Assembly (NCBI GenBank): GCA_001701065.1
Contig: DAAL01000034.1
Span: forward strand, 1 to 10,242
Direction of reading: 5' to 3'
Source: Bacteroidales bacterium GP4
Lineage (GTDB): Bacteria; Bacteroidota; Bacteroidia; Bacteroidales; Muribaculaceae
Length of the DNA stretch: 10,242 nt
Part shown: positions 1-6,203 of the stretch, one piece after another
How the letters are laid out: each line of letters opens with the position of its first letter
Numbering within the stretch: the first letter of the stretch is position 1
The notes under the pieces: generated by a model
What the model saw: the letters and a program-made list of their open reading frames with translations, nothing else
Databases searched by the model: none
What the model was told of the DNA's origin: nothing
Program-made: the position numbers and the translations under genes

Positions 1-2
1 CT

Positions 3-374
3 CGCAGTCGTTGCATATCATCTTGCGCCAATAACGGCACTCATGACTCCCGGTGCTTTCCGCTCAACCTTGACAACACCGCACTTAAACGCCTGAACAT
101 GGCTCTGCGCTGGCTCGTCAGGGACGACGGCATTGTGGACATGGGAGTGTGGGATGTGATCAAGCCGTCGCAGCTGTTCATTCCGCTCGATGTGCATGTG
201 GGCAACACCGCGCGTGACCTCGGGCTGCTTTCCCGCAAAGCCAACGACAAGAAAGCTGTGATGGAGATTACGGAGCATCTGCGCCGATTCCGTCCCGAGG
301 ATCCGGTGTGGTACGATTACGCGCTATTCGGGCTGGGCATCGAAAACAAGCTTCCCGCCCAAAACAACTCTTAA
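3..374 (+). CDS. TIGR02757 / DUF2400 family protein, 3' part only
   Basis: This is the C-terminal end, about 123 residues, of a gene that begins before the window; the reading frame is open from base 3 to the TAA at 372-374. The block KRLNMALRWLVR, then DVHVGNTARDLGLL and finally DPVWYDYALFGLG are the conserved C-terminal signatures of the DUF2400/TIGR02757 family, common in Bacteroidetes. That family has no established function; a helix-hairpin-helix DNA-glycosylase-like fold has been suggested for it, which I recall rather than see here. The first 25 or so residues visible (rich in Cys, Ser and Asn) do not resemble the usual short linker before KRLNM, so a small family-specific insertion or an edge effect is possible. 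The next gene starts 81 bases downstream with its own leader, so it is probably a separate transcription unit. The family call is confident; the function is unknown. Confidence 0.85.
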   Translation, partial: RSRCISSCANNGTHDSRCFPLNLDNTALKRLNMALRWLVRDDGIVDMGVWDVIKPSQLFIPLDVHVGNTARDLGLLSRKANDKKAVMEITEHLRRFRPEDPVWYDYALFGLGIENKLPAQNNS

Positions 375-388
375 ATTACAAGTGTTAA

Positions 389-429
389 TAAGAAAGATTT
401 CCAATATAAGATTTTTCTTACTAACTTTA
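389..429 (+). promoter_or_regulatory. AT-rich dyad and candidate promoter before the DUF1573 operon
   Basis: Bases 389-398 (TAAGAAAGAT) pair with 411-420 (ATTTTTCTTA), giving a 10-bp stem with one G-T pair and a 12-base loop. Just after it, 422-429 reads TAACTTTA, one base off the Bacteroidetes -7 element TAnnTTTG. A TTT at 398-400 sits at about the right distance for a weak -33 element. The dyad begins 15 bases after the DUF2400 stop but has no T-run on its 3' side, so it is a poor intrinsic terminator. It may be a weak end for the upstream gene or a dyad over the promoter of the DUF1573-meaB operon. Confidence 0.35.
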
Positions 430-455
430 CAAGGTGATTCAAATATTTAACGGAT

Positions 456-836
456 ATGAAAAAAATATTCACTTTACTATTCTCTCTCGTGTGTGTAGCG
501 GCTGCTTTTGCCAAAGGTCCGGAACTGACGTTTGCCGACAAAATCTATGAATTCGGCACGATAAAAGAAGCTGACGGTCCTGTAACCCATGAATTTGAAT
601 TCAAGAACACCGGCGATGAACCGCTTGTCATCTACACCTGCATAGCGTCATGCGGTTGCACAACCCCGGAATACCCCAAAGAACCGATCAAGCCCGGTGA
701 GAAATCAGTGATTAAAGTCACTTACGACCCCGCCAACCGTCCCGGCGAGTTCATCAAGACTGTTAAAGTAAAAAATAACGGAACTCCCCGCACTGTTCCC
801 ATCAAGATAGCCGGAACCGTTATCCCTAAACGATAA
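456..836 (+). CDS. Secreted DUF1573 domain protein (short paralogue)
   Basis: A 126-residue exported protein of unknown function. Residues 1-19 form a Sec signal peptide (MKK, hydrophobic core, AFA cleavage motif), with no lipobox cysteine, so the mature protein is probably periplasmic. The rest is a single DUF1573 domain, an Ig/ASH-like beta-sandwich. It has the family landmarks: YEFGTI near residue 31, F-x-F-x-NTGDEPL (48-57), the cysteine cluster C62-x3-C66-x-C68 ending in SCGCTTP, PGE (80-82), VTYDPANRPGEF (88-99) and a V-K-N-N-G strand. The start is fixed by the signal peptide; the leader is A/T-rich with no clear Shine-Dalgarno site, normal for this phylum. It is followed after 6 bases by a longer paralogue with the same cysteine block, so the two look like an ancient tandem duplication translated from one message. 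Confidence 0.9.
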   Translation: MKKIFTLLFSLVCVAAAFAKGPELTFADKIYEFGTIKEADGPVTHEFEFKNTGDEPLVIYTCIASCGCTTPEYPKEPIKPGEKSVIKVTYDPANRPGEFIKTVKVKNNGTPRTVPIKIAGTVIPKR

Positions 837-842
837 GCACTG

Positions 843-1925
843 ATGAAGATATCCCGCATTCTCTTGACTGTCGCCTTGACAGGAATGGCGGCTTTAGGGC
901 TACAAGCGCAGGAAAACGCCACCCTGAAATGGCTGCAGACTTCGCATGACTTCGGAGCTTTCGACGAGGACATGGGTAAAGTGTCATGCACTTTCCTCAT
1001 GGTCAACACCGGCACGGAACCCATAGCTGTGCTCAGCGCAAGAGCCAATTGCGGCTGCACTATCCCCTCCTACACCAAGGAGCCGGTACAGCCGGGCGAC
1101 ACCGCCAAGATAGTAGTCACTTACGACCCTGCCGGAAGACCCGGAAAGTTCAATAAAAAAATCAGAGTGGAGACCAACGGCATCCCCGGACGATCCACAT
1201 TAGCCATTCAGGGCACAGTGATAGGTGCCATGTCCACCCTCAAGTCACGGTTTCCCATCGAAGCCGGCGCCTTGAAGCTACGCAACACCACAGTGCCTTT
1301 TGGCGAAGTGCTGAAAGGACGCACCAAGACTGCGTTCCTTGACGGATATAACCAGAGCGCGGACACAATCCGCCCCGTATTAGCCAAGCTACCGGCTCAC
1401 ATCAAAGCTGACATCGCCCCCAAAGCGGTACCGCCCGGCGAACAGGTCACATTCACATTCTTCTACAACAGTTCGCTCAACGACGAGTGGGGCGTGGTTA
1501 CTGACTCGGCCATTGTGAGCGGAGCCGCTGAAGGAATGCCGGTGAAGCCCATCCAGCTTATAGCCGTGGTGAACGAGGATTTCTCCAAGCTATCTGACGA
1601 GCAGCGCGAAAAAGCTCCCCGCATAGCCGTGTCCGAAACTTTGCTGCAGTTTGTCGACGAAGCCTCACGTGACGAGGAAAAGTCCATAACCATCACCAAC
1701 CACGGCAAAGAACCCCTCCTTATACGCCGCATCCAGTGCCTTGACCCTGACATAACCGCATCCATCAACAAGGATAAAGTCAAATCAGGACAATCAGCCA
1801 CAATCAAGGTGAAGTATAAGAGCCTTGACCCTTCCGAGGCACATCCCCGAGCAGCCAAACTGAACATTATAACCAATGATCCCGACCGCCCACAACAAGT
1901 GGTCAGGATAGCAATCCAACCATAA
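843..1925 (+). CDS. Secreted multi-domain DUF1573 protein (long paralogue)
   Basis: A 360-residue exported protein of unknown function, made largely of beta-sandwich repeats. A signal peptide spans about residues 1-22 (LGLQAQ cleavage region). Residues 30-127 are a DUF1573 domain closely matching the upstream gene: HDFGAF, NTGTEP (55-60), NCGCTIP (69-75), PGD (84-86), VTYDPAGRPGKF (92-103) and a closing IQGTVI. Residues about 140-245 form a second, diverged module (VPFGEVLKG, later VPPGEQVTFTF). Residues about 258-358 form a third (VSETLLQF, ITNHGKEPLLI, KSGQSATIKVKY, NDPDRPQQVVRI), which resembles the Ig-like ASH/HYDIN class and lacks the cysteine pair. The start is 6 bases after the previous stop, and meaB follows 12 bases after this stop, so the three genes are probably co-transcribed. 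The domain call is firm; repeat boundaries are estimated by eye. Confidence 0.88.
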   Translation: MKISRILLTVALTGMAALGLQAQENATLKWLQTSHDFGAFDEDMGKVSCTFLMVNTGTEPIAVLSARANCGCTIPSYTKEPVQPGDTAKIVVTYDPAGRPGKFNKKIRVETNGIPGRSTLAIQGTVIGAMSTLKSRFPIEAGALKLRNTTVPFGEVLKGRTKTAFLDGYNQSADTIRPVLAKLPAHIKADIAPKAVPPGEQVTFTFFYNSSLNDEWGVVTDSAIVSGAAEGMPVKPIQLIAVVNEDFSKLSDEQREKAPRIAVSETLLQFVDEASRDEEKSITITNHGKEPLLIRRIQCLDPDITASINKDKVKSGQSATIKVKYKSLDPSEAHPRAAKLNIITNDPDRPQQVVRIAIQP

Positions 1926-1937
1926 TCCCATCCTTCC

Positions 1938-3044
1938 ATGGACACAACACAGCACATCGAAAACGACGAACAATACATAGGACTTACAGTGAATTCCGGA
2001 GTTAAACAGCCGCCTTCGGTCAACCCCTACCTGAAACCGCGTAAGCGCAAGCCGCTTCCCACTTCGGGCGAACTGGTTGAAGGCATCTTAAAGGGCGACG
2101 TTACCACCCTCGCCCAAGCTGTGACTTTGGTCGAAAGCCTGTCGCCGCAGCATCAGGCGGTGGCGCAGGAGGTAATAGAAAAATGCCTCCCCTATTCAGG
2201 AAATTCCCGACGAATAGGCATCACAGGCGTGCCCGGAGCCGGTAAGTCCACATCAATCGATGTGTTCGGACTGCATGTGCTGAAGGACGGAGGCAAACTT
2301 GCCGTGCTTGCCATCGACCCATCAAGCGAGCGTACCAAAGGCTCCATTCTCGGCGACAAAACCCGCATGGAACAGCTTTCACAGCATCCGTCGGCATTCA
2401 TCCGCCCTTCCCCTTCAGCCGGAAGCCTGGGCGGAGTGGCACGAAAGACACGTGAAACCATTGTACTGTGCGAAGCCGCCGGTTACAACAACATCTTTGT
2501 CGAAACCGTGGGTGTGGGACAGAGCGAAACCGCCGTGCACTCCATGGTGGACTTCTTCCTGCTCATCCAGCTTGCCGGAACCGGCGACGAACTCCAAGGC
2601 ATAAAACGCGGAATCATGGAGATGGCTGACGGCATAGTCATAAACAAAGCCGACGGCGACAATGTGGACCGCGCACGTCTTGCCATGGCGCAGTTCAGGA
2701 GCGCATTGCACCTCTTTCCGCCCACGCTTTCAGGATGGATTCCCGAAGTCCTGTGCTATTCAGGGTATTACGCGCTTGGCATTGACGAAGTGTGGGACAT
2801 GATCGACCGTTACTTCAAGTTTGTGAAAGAAAACGGTTATTTCCAGCGCCGCCGCCAGGAGCAGGCACGCTACTGGATGTTTGAGACCATGGACGAGCAG
2901 CTTAGAAAACACTTCTACGGCAATCCCACCATCGCTGACCTCATCAAACTGAAGGAAGCCCGCGTGCTCGACAACCAGCAATCGTCATTCACCGCCGCCA
3001 AAGACATCCTCGACACCTACTTCAACCTCATCGACAAACACTAA
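1938..3044 (+). CDS. meaB: Methylmalonyl-CoA mutase-associated GTPase MeaB
   Basis: A cytoplasmic P-loop GTPase of 368 residues in the MeaB/ArgK branch of the G3E family. MeaB proteins bind adenosylcobalamin-dependent methylmalonyl-CoA mutase, gate cofactor loading and protect the enzyme from inactivation. Visible motifs are the Walker A GVPGAGKST (97-105), the DPSS-x-RTKGSILGDKTRM switch/base region (127-143), the RPSPSAGSLGG loop (156-166), the switch ETVGVGQSE (189-197) and the guanine-specificity motif NKAD (236-239). A helical C-terminal dimerisation tail follows. The N-terminal segment GLTVNSGVKQPPSVNPYL is typical of Bacteroidales homologues and supports the chosen ATG. Length and motifs are intact. 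Mutase subunit genes, often next to meaB in this group, are not in the window; they may lie elsewhere. The gene is 12 bases after the DUF1573 pair, suggesting co-transcription without proving a shared role. Confidence 0.95.
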   Translation: MDTTQHIENDEQYIGLTVNSGVKQPPSVNPYLKPRKRKPLPTSGELVEGILKGDVTTLAQAVTLVESLSPQHQAVAQEVIEKCLPYSGNSRRIGITGVPGAGKSTSIDVFGLHVLKDGGKLAVLAIDPSSERTKGSILGDKTRMEQLSQHPSAFIRPSPSAGSLGGVARKTRETIVLCEAAGYNNIFVETVGVGQSETAVHSMVDFFLLIQLAGTGDELQGIKRGIMEMADGIVINKADGDNVDRARLAMAQFRSALHLFPPTLSGWIPEVLCYSGYYALGIDEVWDMIDRYFKFVKENGYFQRRRQEQARYWMFETMDEQLRKHFYGNPTIADLIKLKEARVLDNQQSSFTAAKDILDTYFNLIDKH

Positions 3045-3098
3045 TCTCCCCCCTCTCCTATAATAAGCCTCGGGGAAAAGAATGCACCGCACCTACAA

Positions 3099-3138
3099 AG
3101 CTTGATGGGTGGGGAAGCCGCTCCATGTCCATCAAGCT
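3099..3138. other. Strong stem-loop downstream of meaB
   Basis: AGCTTGATGG (3099-3108) is the exact reverse complement of CCATCAAGCT (3129-3138). Inside this 10-bp stem, 3109-3114 can pair with 3121-3126 (with two G-T pairs), leaving a 6-base loop AAGCCG and a 2-base bulge at 3127-3128. The 40-base hairpin starts 55 bases after the meaB stop. No T-tract follows it, so it is not a classical intrinsic terminator. It could be an RNA 3'-end stabiliser, a factor-assisted termination site, or a structure in a leader of the fimbrial operon if a promoter lies upstream of it. Confidence 0.6.
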
Positions 3139-3174
3139 CATGACCATGAACACACACCGTTACAGGAGAAATTT

Positions 3175-3202
3175 ATGTTAAAAAATATTAACATGGGGGG
3201 GG
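3175..3202. repeat. Inverted repeat abutting a G8 homopolymer
   Basis: ATGTTAA (3175-3181) and TTAACAT (3188-3194) form a perfect 7-bp inverted repeat with a 6-base A/T spacer. It is followed at once by eight consecutive G (3195-3202). The G-run ends 15 bases before the -7 element of the fimbrial operon, so it occupies the expected -33 region. The dyad could be a regulator binding site and the G-run a slippage-prone tract; both roles are inference. Confidence 0.55.
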
Positions 3203-3225
3203 TAAATCAAAATTAATTAATTTTG
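3194..3225 (+). promoter_or_regulatory. Promoter core of the fimbrial operon
   Basis: TAATTTTG at 3218-3225 is a perfect match to the Bacteroidetes -7 element TAnnTTTG and would place transcription start near 3232, about 50 bases before the DUF3575 start codon. The expected -33 position, 19-21 bases upstream, has no TTTG; it falls in the G8 tract at 3195-3202. The promoter may therefore depend on an activator or be affected by the length of the G-run. The -7 element itself overlaps an imperfect dyad (AATTTTGCAAAAATT). Confidence 0.6.
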
Positions 3226-3280
3226 CAAAAATTTAAAATCCTTAATATATCTTTTACTTAAAAGAACAAAAAATACCACA

Positions 3281-3928
3281 ATGAAGACGATACTTATCTT
3301 ATGTTATGTTGTCATTTCTTCATTATTACTATATGCTCGTGGTGCAGAAGTAGAACCCAACGACTCATGCGCCTCGCTTAACTGCGAAACGGCTACCCTA
3401 AAATGGGCGGTCAAGACCAACATGCTCTATGATGCGGCTCTTGTCCCCAACATAGGCGTGGAACTGGCGTTTGCCGACAACTATTCCGTTTCAGCAAACT
3501 GGATGTATGCCTGGTGGAGCAAAAACGCCAAGCACCGGTTCTACCGTATATACGGAGGAGAAGTGGAAGCCCGGCGATGGTTAGGCAATCGGTCCAAGCC
3601 TCAACTGACCGGACACCATGTGGGGATTTATTATCAGATGGTGACTTATGACTTTGAATTCGGCGGCAAAGGCTCGATGAGCGACACTTGGAACTACAGC
3701 GTGGGATTATCCTACGGCTACTCTTTGCCTATAAACAATCATCTGAACATAGATTTTGCCATAGGATTGGGCTATATGTGGGGACGATACAAGAAATATC
3801 ATCCGCAGGACGGCTGCTATGTGTGGGACAGCACCAACAAACGTAAATGGTTCGGTCCAACAAAAGGCGAAATTACCCTCGTGTACATCATCGGCGGAAA
3901 ATGCAGCAAGAAAGGAGGTAACCGATGA
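3281..3928 (+). CDS. DUF3575 domain protein, fimbria-associated outer-membrane-like protein
   Basis: A 215-residue exported protein, first gene of the fimbrial operon. Residues 1-22 are a signal peptide (hydrophobic run ILILCYVVISSLLLYA). The DUF3575 family pattern follows: WAVKTNMLYDAALVPNIGVEL (42-62), SANWMYAWW (71-79), RIYGGEVEARRWLG (89-102), LTGHHVGIYYQ (109-119), TYDFEFGGKG (122-131) and alternating aromatic strands such as SVGLSYGYSLP and IGLGYMWG. These strands suggest a small outer-membrane beta-barrel. In Bacteroidales this family often precedes DUF5119 and fimbrillin genes, so a role in pilus assembly or anchoring is likely but not shown by sequence. Its TGA overlaps the next ATG (ATGA at 3925-3928), implying translational coupling. 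Function beyond the family is unknown. Confidence 0.9.
   Translation: MKTILILCYVVISSLLLYARGAEVEPNDSCASLNCETATLKWAVKTNMLYDAALVPNIGVELAFADNYSVSANWMYAWWSKNAKHRFYRIYGGEVEARRWLGNRSKPQLTGHHVGIYYQMVTYDFEFGGKGSMSDTWNYSVGLSYGYSLPINNHLNIDFAIGLGYMWGRYKKYHPQDGCYVWDSTNKRKWFGPTKGEITLVYIIGGKCSKKGGNR
3911..3918 (+). promoter_or_regulatory. Strong Shine-Dalgarno site for the DUF5119 gene
   Basis: AAAGGAGG ends 6 bases before the ATG at 3925, inside the last codons of the DUF3575 gene. Such a site is unusual in this phylum, where most leaders are A-rich, and it supports this start and the coupled ATGA overlap. Part of the purine run is also needed to encode the basic tail KKGGNR, so some of it may be coincidental. 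Confidence 0.5.
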
Positions 3929-4857
3929 AAAAATGTCCGTGCTTCTTCCTTTTGGCAATCGCCGCAATTTTTACTTCATGCGACCATAAAGAACTGTGCG
4001 ACAACCATGGTCACATGACTGATGTCGAGGTAAACTTCAATTGGGACATGTGCCCCGATGCTGACCCCAAGACAATGGTGGCGCAGATATTCAAAATCGA
4101 CGGGACCGGATACCAGCGTTACGAATTCACCGACAAAAACGGCGGCAAAATAAGAGTGGACGCAGGAGAATACCGCATCATCTCCCACAACGGGGAGATG
4201 GCTACCGTGGATGAGGACGGAATGCTGTGGGATGAATACTACCTGTCATGCATTCCCGAAGAACTGCTCTCCCCCATGGGAAGGGACGGCGATGCCCCGC
4301 GTCCCCCGGCAGCCGACGGTCAGCCCATAGTAAGCGCGCCCAACAAAGTGTGGACCGCCACGCAGGAATACCTGAAAGTGGAACCGTTCGTTCAGGGACA
4401 AAAAACGGTTCTGCAGCCCCAAGAAATAACCATTGACTGTTCAGTGCTGATTGAAAACGTGGAGAACTGGGATCCCGACATTAAAATCAGTGCCGCTCTC
4501 TCGGGACTGTCAGGAAGATACAACATCACCCGGGCTTCCCACTGCGGAGAACCCGTGACTGTGCCTATAGCCCTCACCCACGAAGGAAGCGAAGGGAGCG
4601 ACCGGCTGTCGGCTAAGTTCAAACTGTTCGGGCATTGCCCGGAAAGCGAAGTGAAGCACATCCTCACCGTATACACATCGGACAAGCATTACTACAACTT
4701 CGATATGACGGATCAGATACACTCCGGAGAGGATGCCAACAACATCATTATTAAAATAGACCATCTCAAACTTCCCGAACCATCGTCCGGAACTGACATT
4801 ACGCCATCCATCTCGGACTGGGAGGAAATCGAAGAAATAATTATCGGTATGCATTAA
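3925..4857 (+). CDS. DUF5119 domain lipoprotein of the fimbrial operon
   Basis: A 310-residue lipoprotein. Residues 1-18 are a lipoprotein signal with lipobox FTSC and lipidated C19, predicting attachment to the outer membrane. The opening CDHKELCDNHGH, then VEVNFNWDMCPDADPKTM (34-51), a YEFTDKNGGKI strand, and the V-D-A-G-E-Y-R-I-I turn (78-86) match the DUF5119 pattern. The C-terminal SDWEEIEEIIIGM (297-309) also matches. DUF5119 proteins accompany fimbrillin genes in Bacteroidales and have a beta-sandwich, transthyretin-like organisation. By position and lipidation this one may be the anchor or an early assembly subunit, filling the place of Mfa2/FimB in Porphyromonas; that is inference. 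An acidic and proline-rich stretch at 117-135 looks like a linker between two domains. It overlaps the DUF3575 gene by 4 bases and lies 35 bases before the fimbrillin gene. Confidence 0.87.
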   Translation: MKKCPCFFLLAIAAIFTSCDHKELCDNHGHMTDVEVNFNWDMCPDADPKTMVAQIFKIDGTGYQRYEFTDKNGGKIRVDAGEYRIISHNGEMATVDEDGMLWDEYYLSCIPEELLSPMGRDGDAPRPPAADGQPIVSAPNKVWTATQEYLKVEPFVQGQKTVLQPQEITIDCSVLIENVENWDPDIKISAALSGLSGRYNITRASHCGEPVTVPIALTHEGSEGSDRLSAKFKLFGHCPESEVKHILTVYTSDKHYYNFDMTDQIHSGEDANNIIIKIDHLKLPEPSSGTDITPSISDWEEIEEIIIGMH

Positions 4858-4892
4858 ATAATCAATTATTAACATAATAAAATTAAATCCTG

Positions 4893-6182
4893 ATGAATTA
4901 TTATCGATTAAAAATTTTCTCATTAGCAGCAATCGCAGCATCCTCAGCAATGATGCTTGCGTCATGCTCAAATGACGAGGTTGAGCAGCTGAATTCAGGC
5001 TCTGAAATCAGCTTTACCTCGAAGGTAAGCCGCGCTACAGTGACGGACCTTTCTTCGCTTAAAGAGTTTTATGTGTACGGACAAGCGGAACATTCCAGCA
5101 CCTATTTCATTCAAAATGAGTGCGCTCGACAGTCCGAAAATTCTGCGATTTACAAGTTATCAAAAAACTATTACTGGCCCAACGGAGTGCACAACATCGA
5201 ATTCTGGGCTTTCGGAGCGGCAGGATTAAATAACGAGCAGACAAACGGCAAAATCGGTTTCAACACCACTGACAAAGCTATCAACGATGTCATAATCGAA
5301 GCCGAGCACAAAAATGCGGGAGCAAACCAGAAAGACTTGGTAGCCGCCTACACCAAAACCTCACGTCCCGACGGCGGCGCAGTGGCGCTTAACTTCAAGC
5401 ACGCATTCTCCCAGATAGAAGTAAAAGCCCACACCGGAGCCAATTCCGTGCAGAAAGTGTACATCAAAGGCGTGTGGTTTATGAACATAAACTCTAAATC
5501 CACTATGTATTTCAATGAAACCGGCGGAATAAAATGGGCACTGGCTTCTAATTCCGATAACCGCCCTGTGGCATATGGAAAGGTGTTCCCTATCGACAAC
5601 ACTGACGCAAACAAAGAAAAAGTAAGAGCTCACCTGTTGCCGAGCGAAGAAAACACCAACAATGCATGGCTTATTCATGATTCCCACAGCATGATGCTTT
5701 TGCCGCAAGAGGTTGGCGCTTATAATTTCTTAACTAAAGACGCATCCGGCTCAGCCTATATATTGTTCCTGTGCCGTATAATTTCGGAACACAGAGGTCC
5801 GCTTCATGAAGACTTCACCAACGCAAAAGAAGATCCTTCAAATCCCGCTATCCACTGGCATCAGCTATTCCCTGTCAACGCAGACGGCACATTCAACTAC
5901 GGAGAATACGGCTACGTTTGTGTTCCTGTCGACATCAATTGGGAACCCGGAAAGAAATACATCTACAACATCGAGTTCTGCGGACCGACAAGCGGCGGCG
6001 GACAGTATCCTCCTGAATTGCCTGAAGGCGAAACCTATCCCGGAAGTGACGATGAGGACGTAACAATTATTCCTCGCCCCGACGGAAAGAACCCCGGCGA
6101 CCAGGTGCTTGACAATCCTTTGACATTCAAAGTCACTGTTGAAGACTGGACCGACGAAACGCCCAATGTACCTATGCACTAA
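4893..6182 (+). CDS. Fimbrillin family lipoprotein (probable major or shaft subunit)
   Basis: A 429-residue fimbrillin-like (Mfa1/FimA superfamily) protein. Residues 1-24 are a lipoprotein signal with lipobox LASC and C25. Next comes the usual short N-terminal strand ISFTSKVSRATVTDL (39-53). R47 lies where FimA/Mfa1-type pilins are cut by an arginine-specific protease after export; cleavage here is inferred. The body has fimbrillin hallmarks: YWPNGVHNIEFWAFGA around 90-106, DLVAAYTKTS around 149-158, and LNFKHAFSQIEVKA around 167-180, the family's F-x-H-A-L-x-I strand. It ends in FKVTVEDWTDETP, the common V-x-V-x-D-W C-terminal strand. This kind of pilin polymerises by donor-strand exchange at the cell surface. 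A 35-base A/T-rich gap separates it from the previous stop, and the next gene starts 21 bases after this one. It is the smaller of two fimbrillins here, hence the shaft-subunit guess. Confidence 0.88.
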   Translation: MNYYRLKIFSLAAIAASSAMMLASCSNDEVEQLNSGSEISFTSKVSRATVTDLSSLKEFYVYGQAEHSSTYFIQNECARQSENSAIYKLSKNYYWPNGVHNIEFWAFGAAGLNNEQTNGKIGFNTTDKAINDVIIEAEHKNAGANQKDLVAAYTKTSRPDGGAVALNFKHAFSQIEVKAHTGANSVQKVYIKGVWFMNINSKSTMYFNETGGIKWALASNSDNRPVAYGKVFPIDNTDANKEKVRAHLLPSEENTNNAWLIHDSHSMMLLPQEVGAYNFLTKDASGSAYILFLCRIISEHRGPLHEDFTNAKEDPSNPAIHWHQLFPVNADGTFNYGEYGYVCVPVDINWEPGKKYIYNIEFCGPTSGGGQYPPELPEGETYPGSDDEDVTIIPRPDGKNPGDQVLDNPLTFKVTVEDWTDETPNVPMH

Positions 6183-6203
6183 TTCTCAAACCATTATAAT
6201 GCG

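Larger units (their letters stand above)
3045..3280. other. Structured intergenic region ahead of the fimbrial operon
   Basis: This 236-base gap separates meaB from the pilus genes. It contains, in order, a C-rich stretch after the meaB stop, the 3099-3138 stem-loop, the 7-bp inverted repeat, the G8 tract, the TAATTTTG promoter core and an A/T-rich leader ending in an A-rich, non-Shine-Dalgarno ribosome entry stretch before the ATG at 3281. Only very short open frames exist here (7 and 13 codons). I see no tRNA or known riboswitch pattern. Confidence 0.6.

Noticed and set aside
3..98. Possible frameshift in the DUF2400 gene, because the first visible residues look atypical
   Set aside because: The other two frames hit stops (at 32-34 and 94-96) and do not resemble the family better; the oddity may be a natural insertion or the edge of the window.
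1463..2023. Antisense open frame of 186 codons over the DUF1573 and meaB genes
   Set aside because: It is opposite confidently assigned coding sequence, has no recognisable motif and no promoter, so it is a by-product of codon composition.
3082..3105. Seven-codon open frame (MHRTYKA) whose stop lies in the left arm of the 3099-3138 stem-loop, suggesting a leader peptide
   Set aside because: No ribosome site, no run of one regulatory amino acid and no alternative hairpin pairing that would make an attenuator; a frame this short is expected by chance.
3099..3138. The 10-bp inverted repeat as the ends of an invertible promoter, a common switch in Bacteroidales
   Set aside because: Only 20 bases lie between the arms, too few to hold a promoter, and no invertase gene is visible nearby. 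A stem-loop explains it better.
3140..3181. Thirteen-codon open frame (MTMNTHRYRRNLC) between the stem-loop and the G-tract
   Set aside because: It ends in the A/T dyad and lies upstream of the predicted transcription start; no coding evidence beyond a short open frame.
4510..4971. Antisense open frame of 153 codons across the DUF5119/fimbrillin junction
   Set aside because: It crosses the end of one well-supported gene and the start of another on the opposite strand and shows no family resemblance; it is a shadow of + strand coding.
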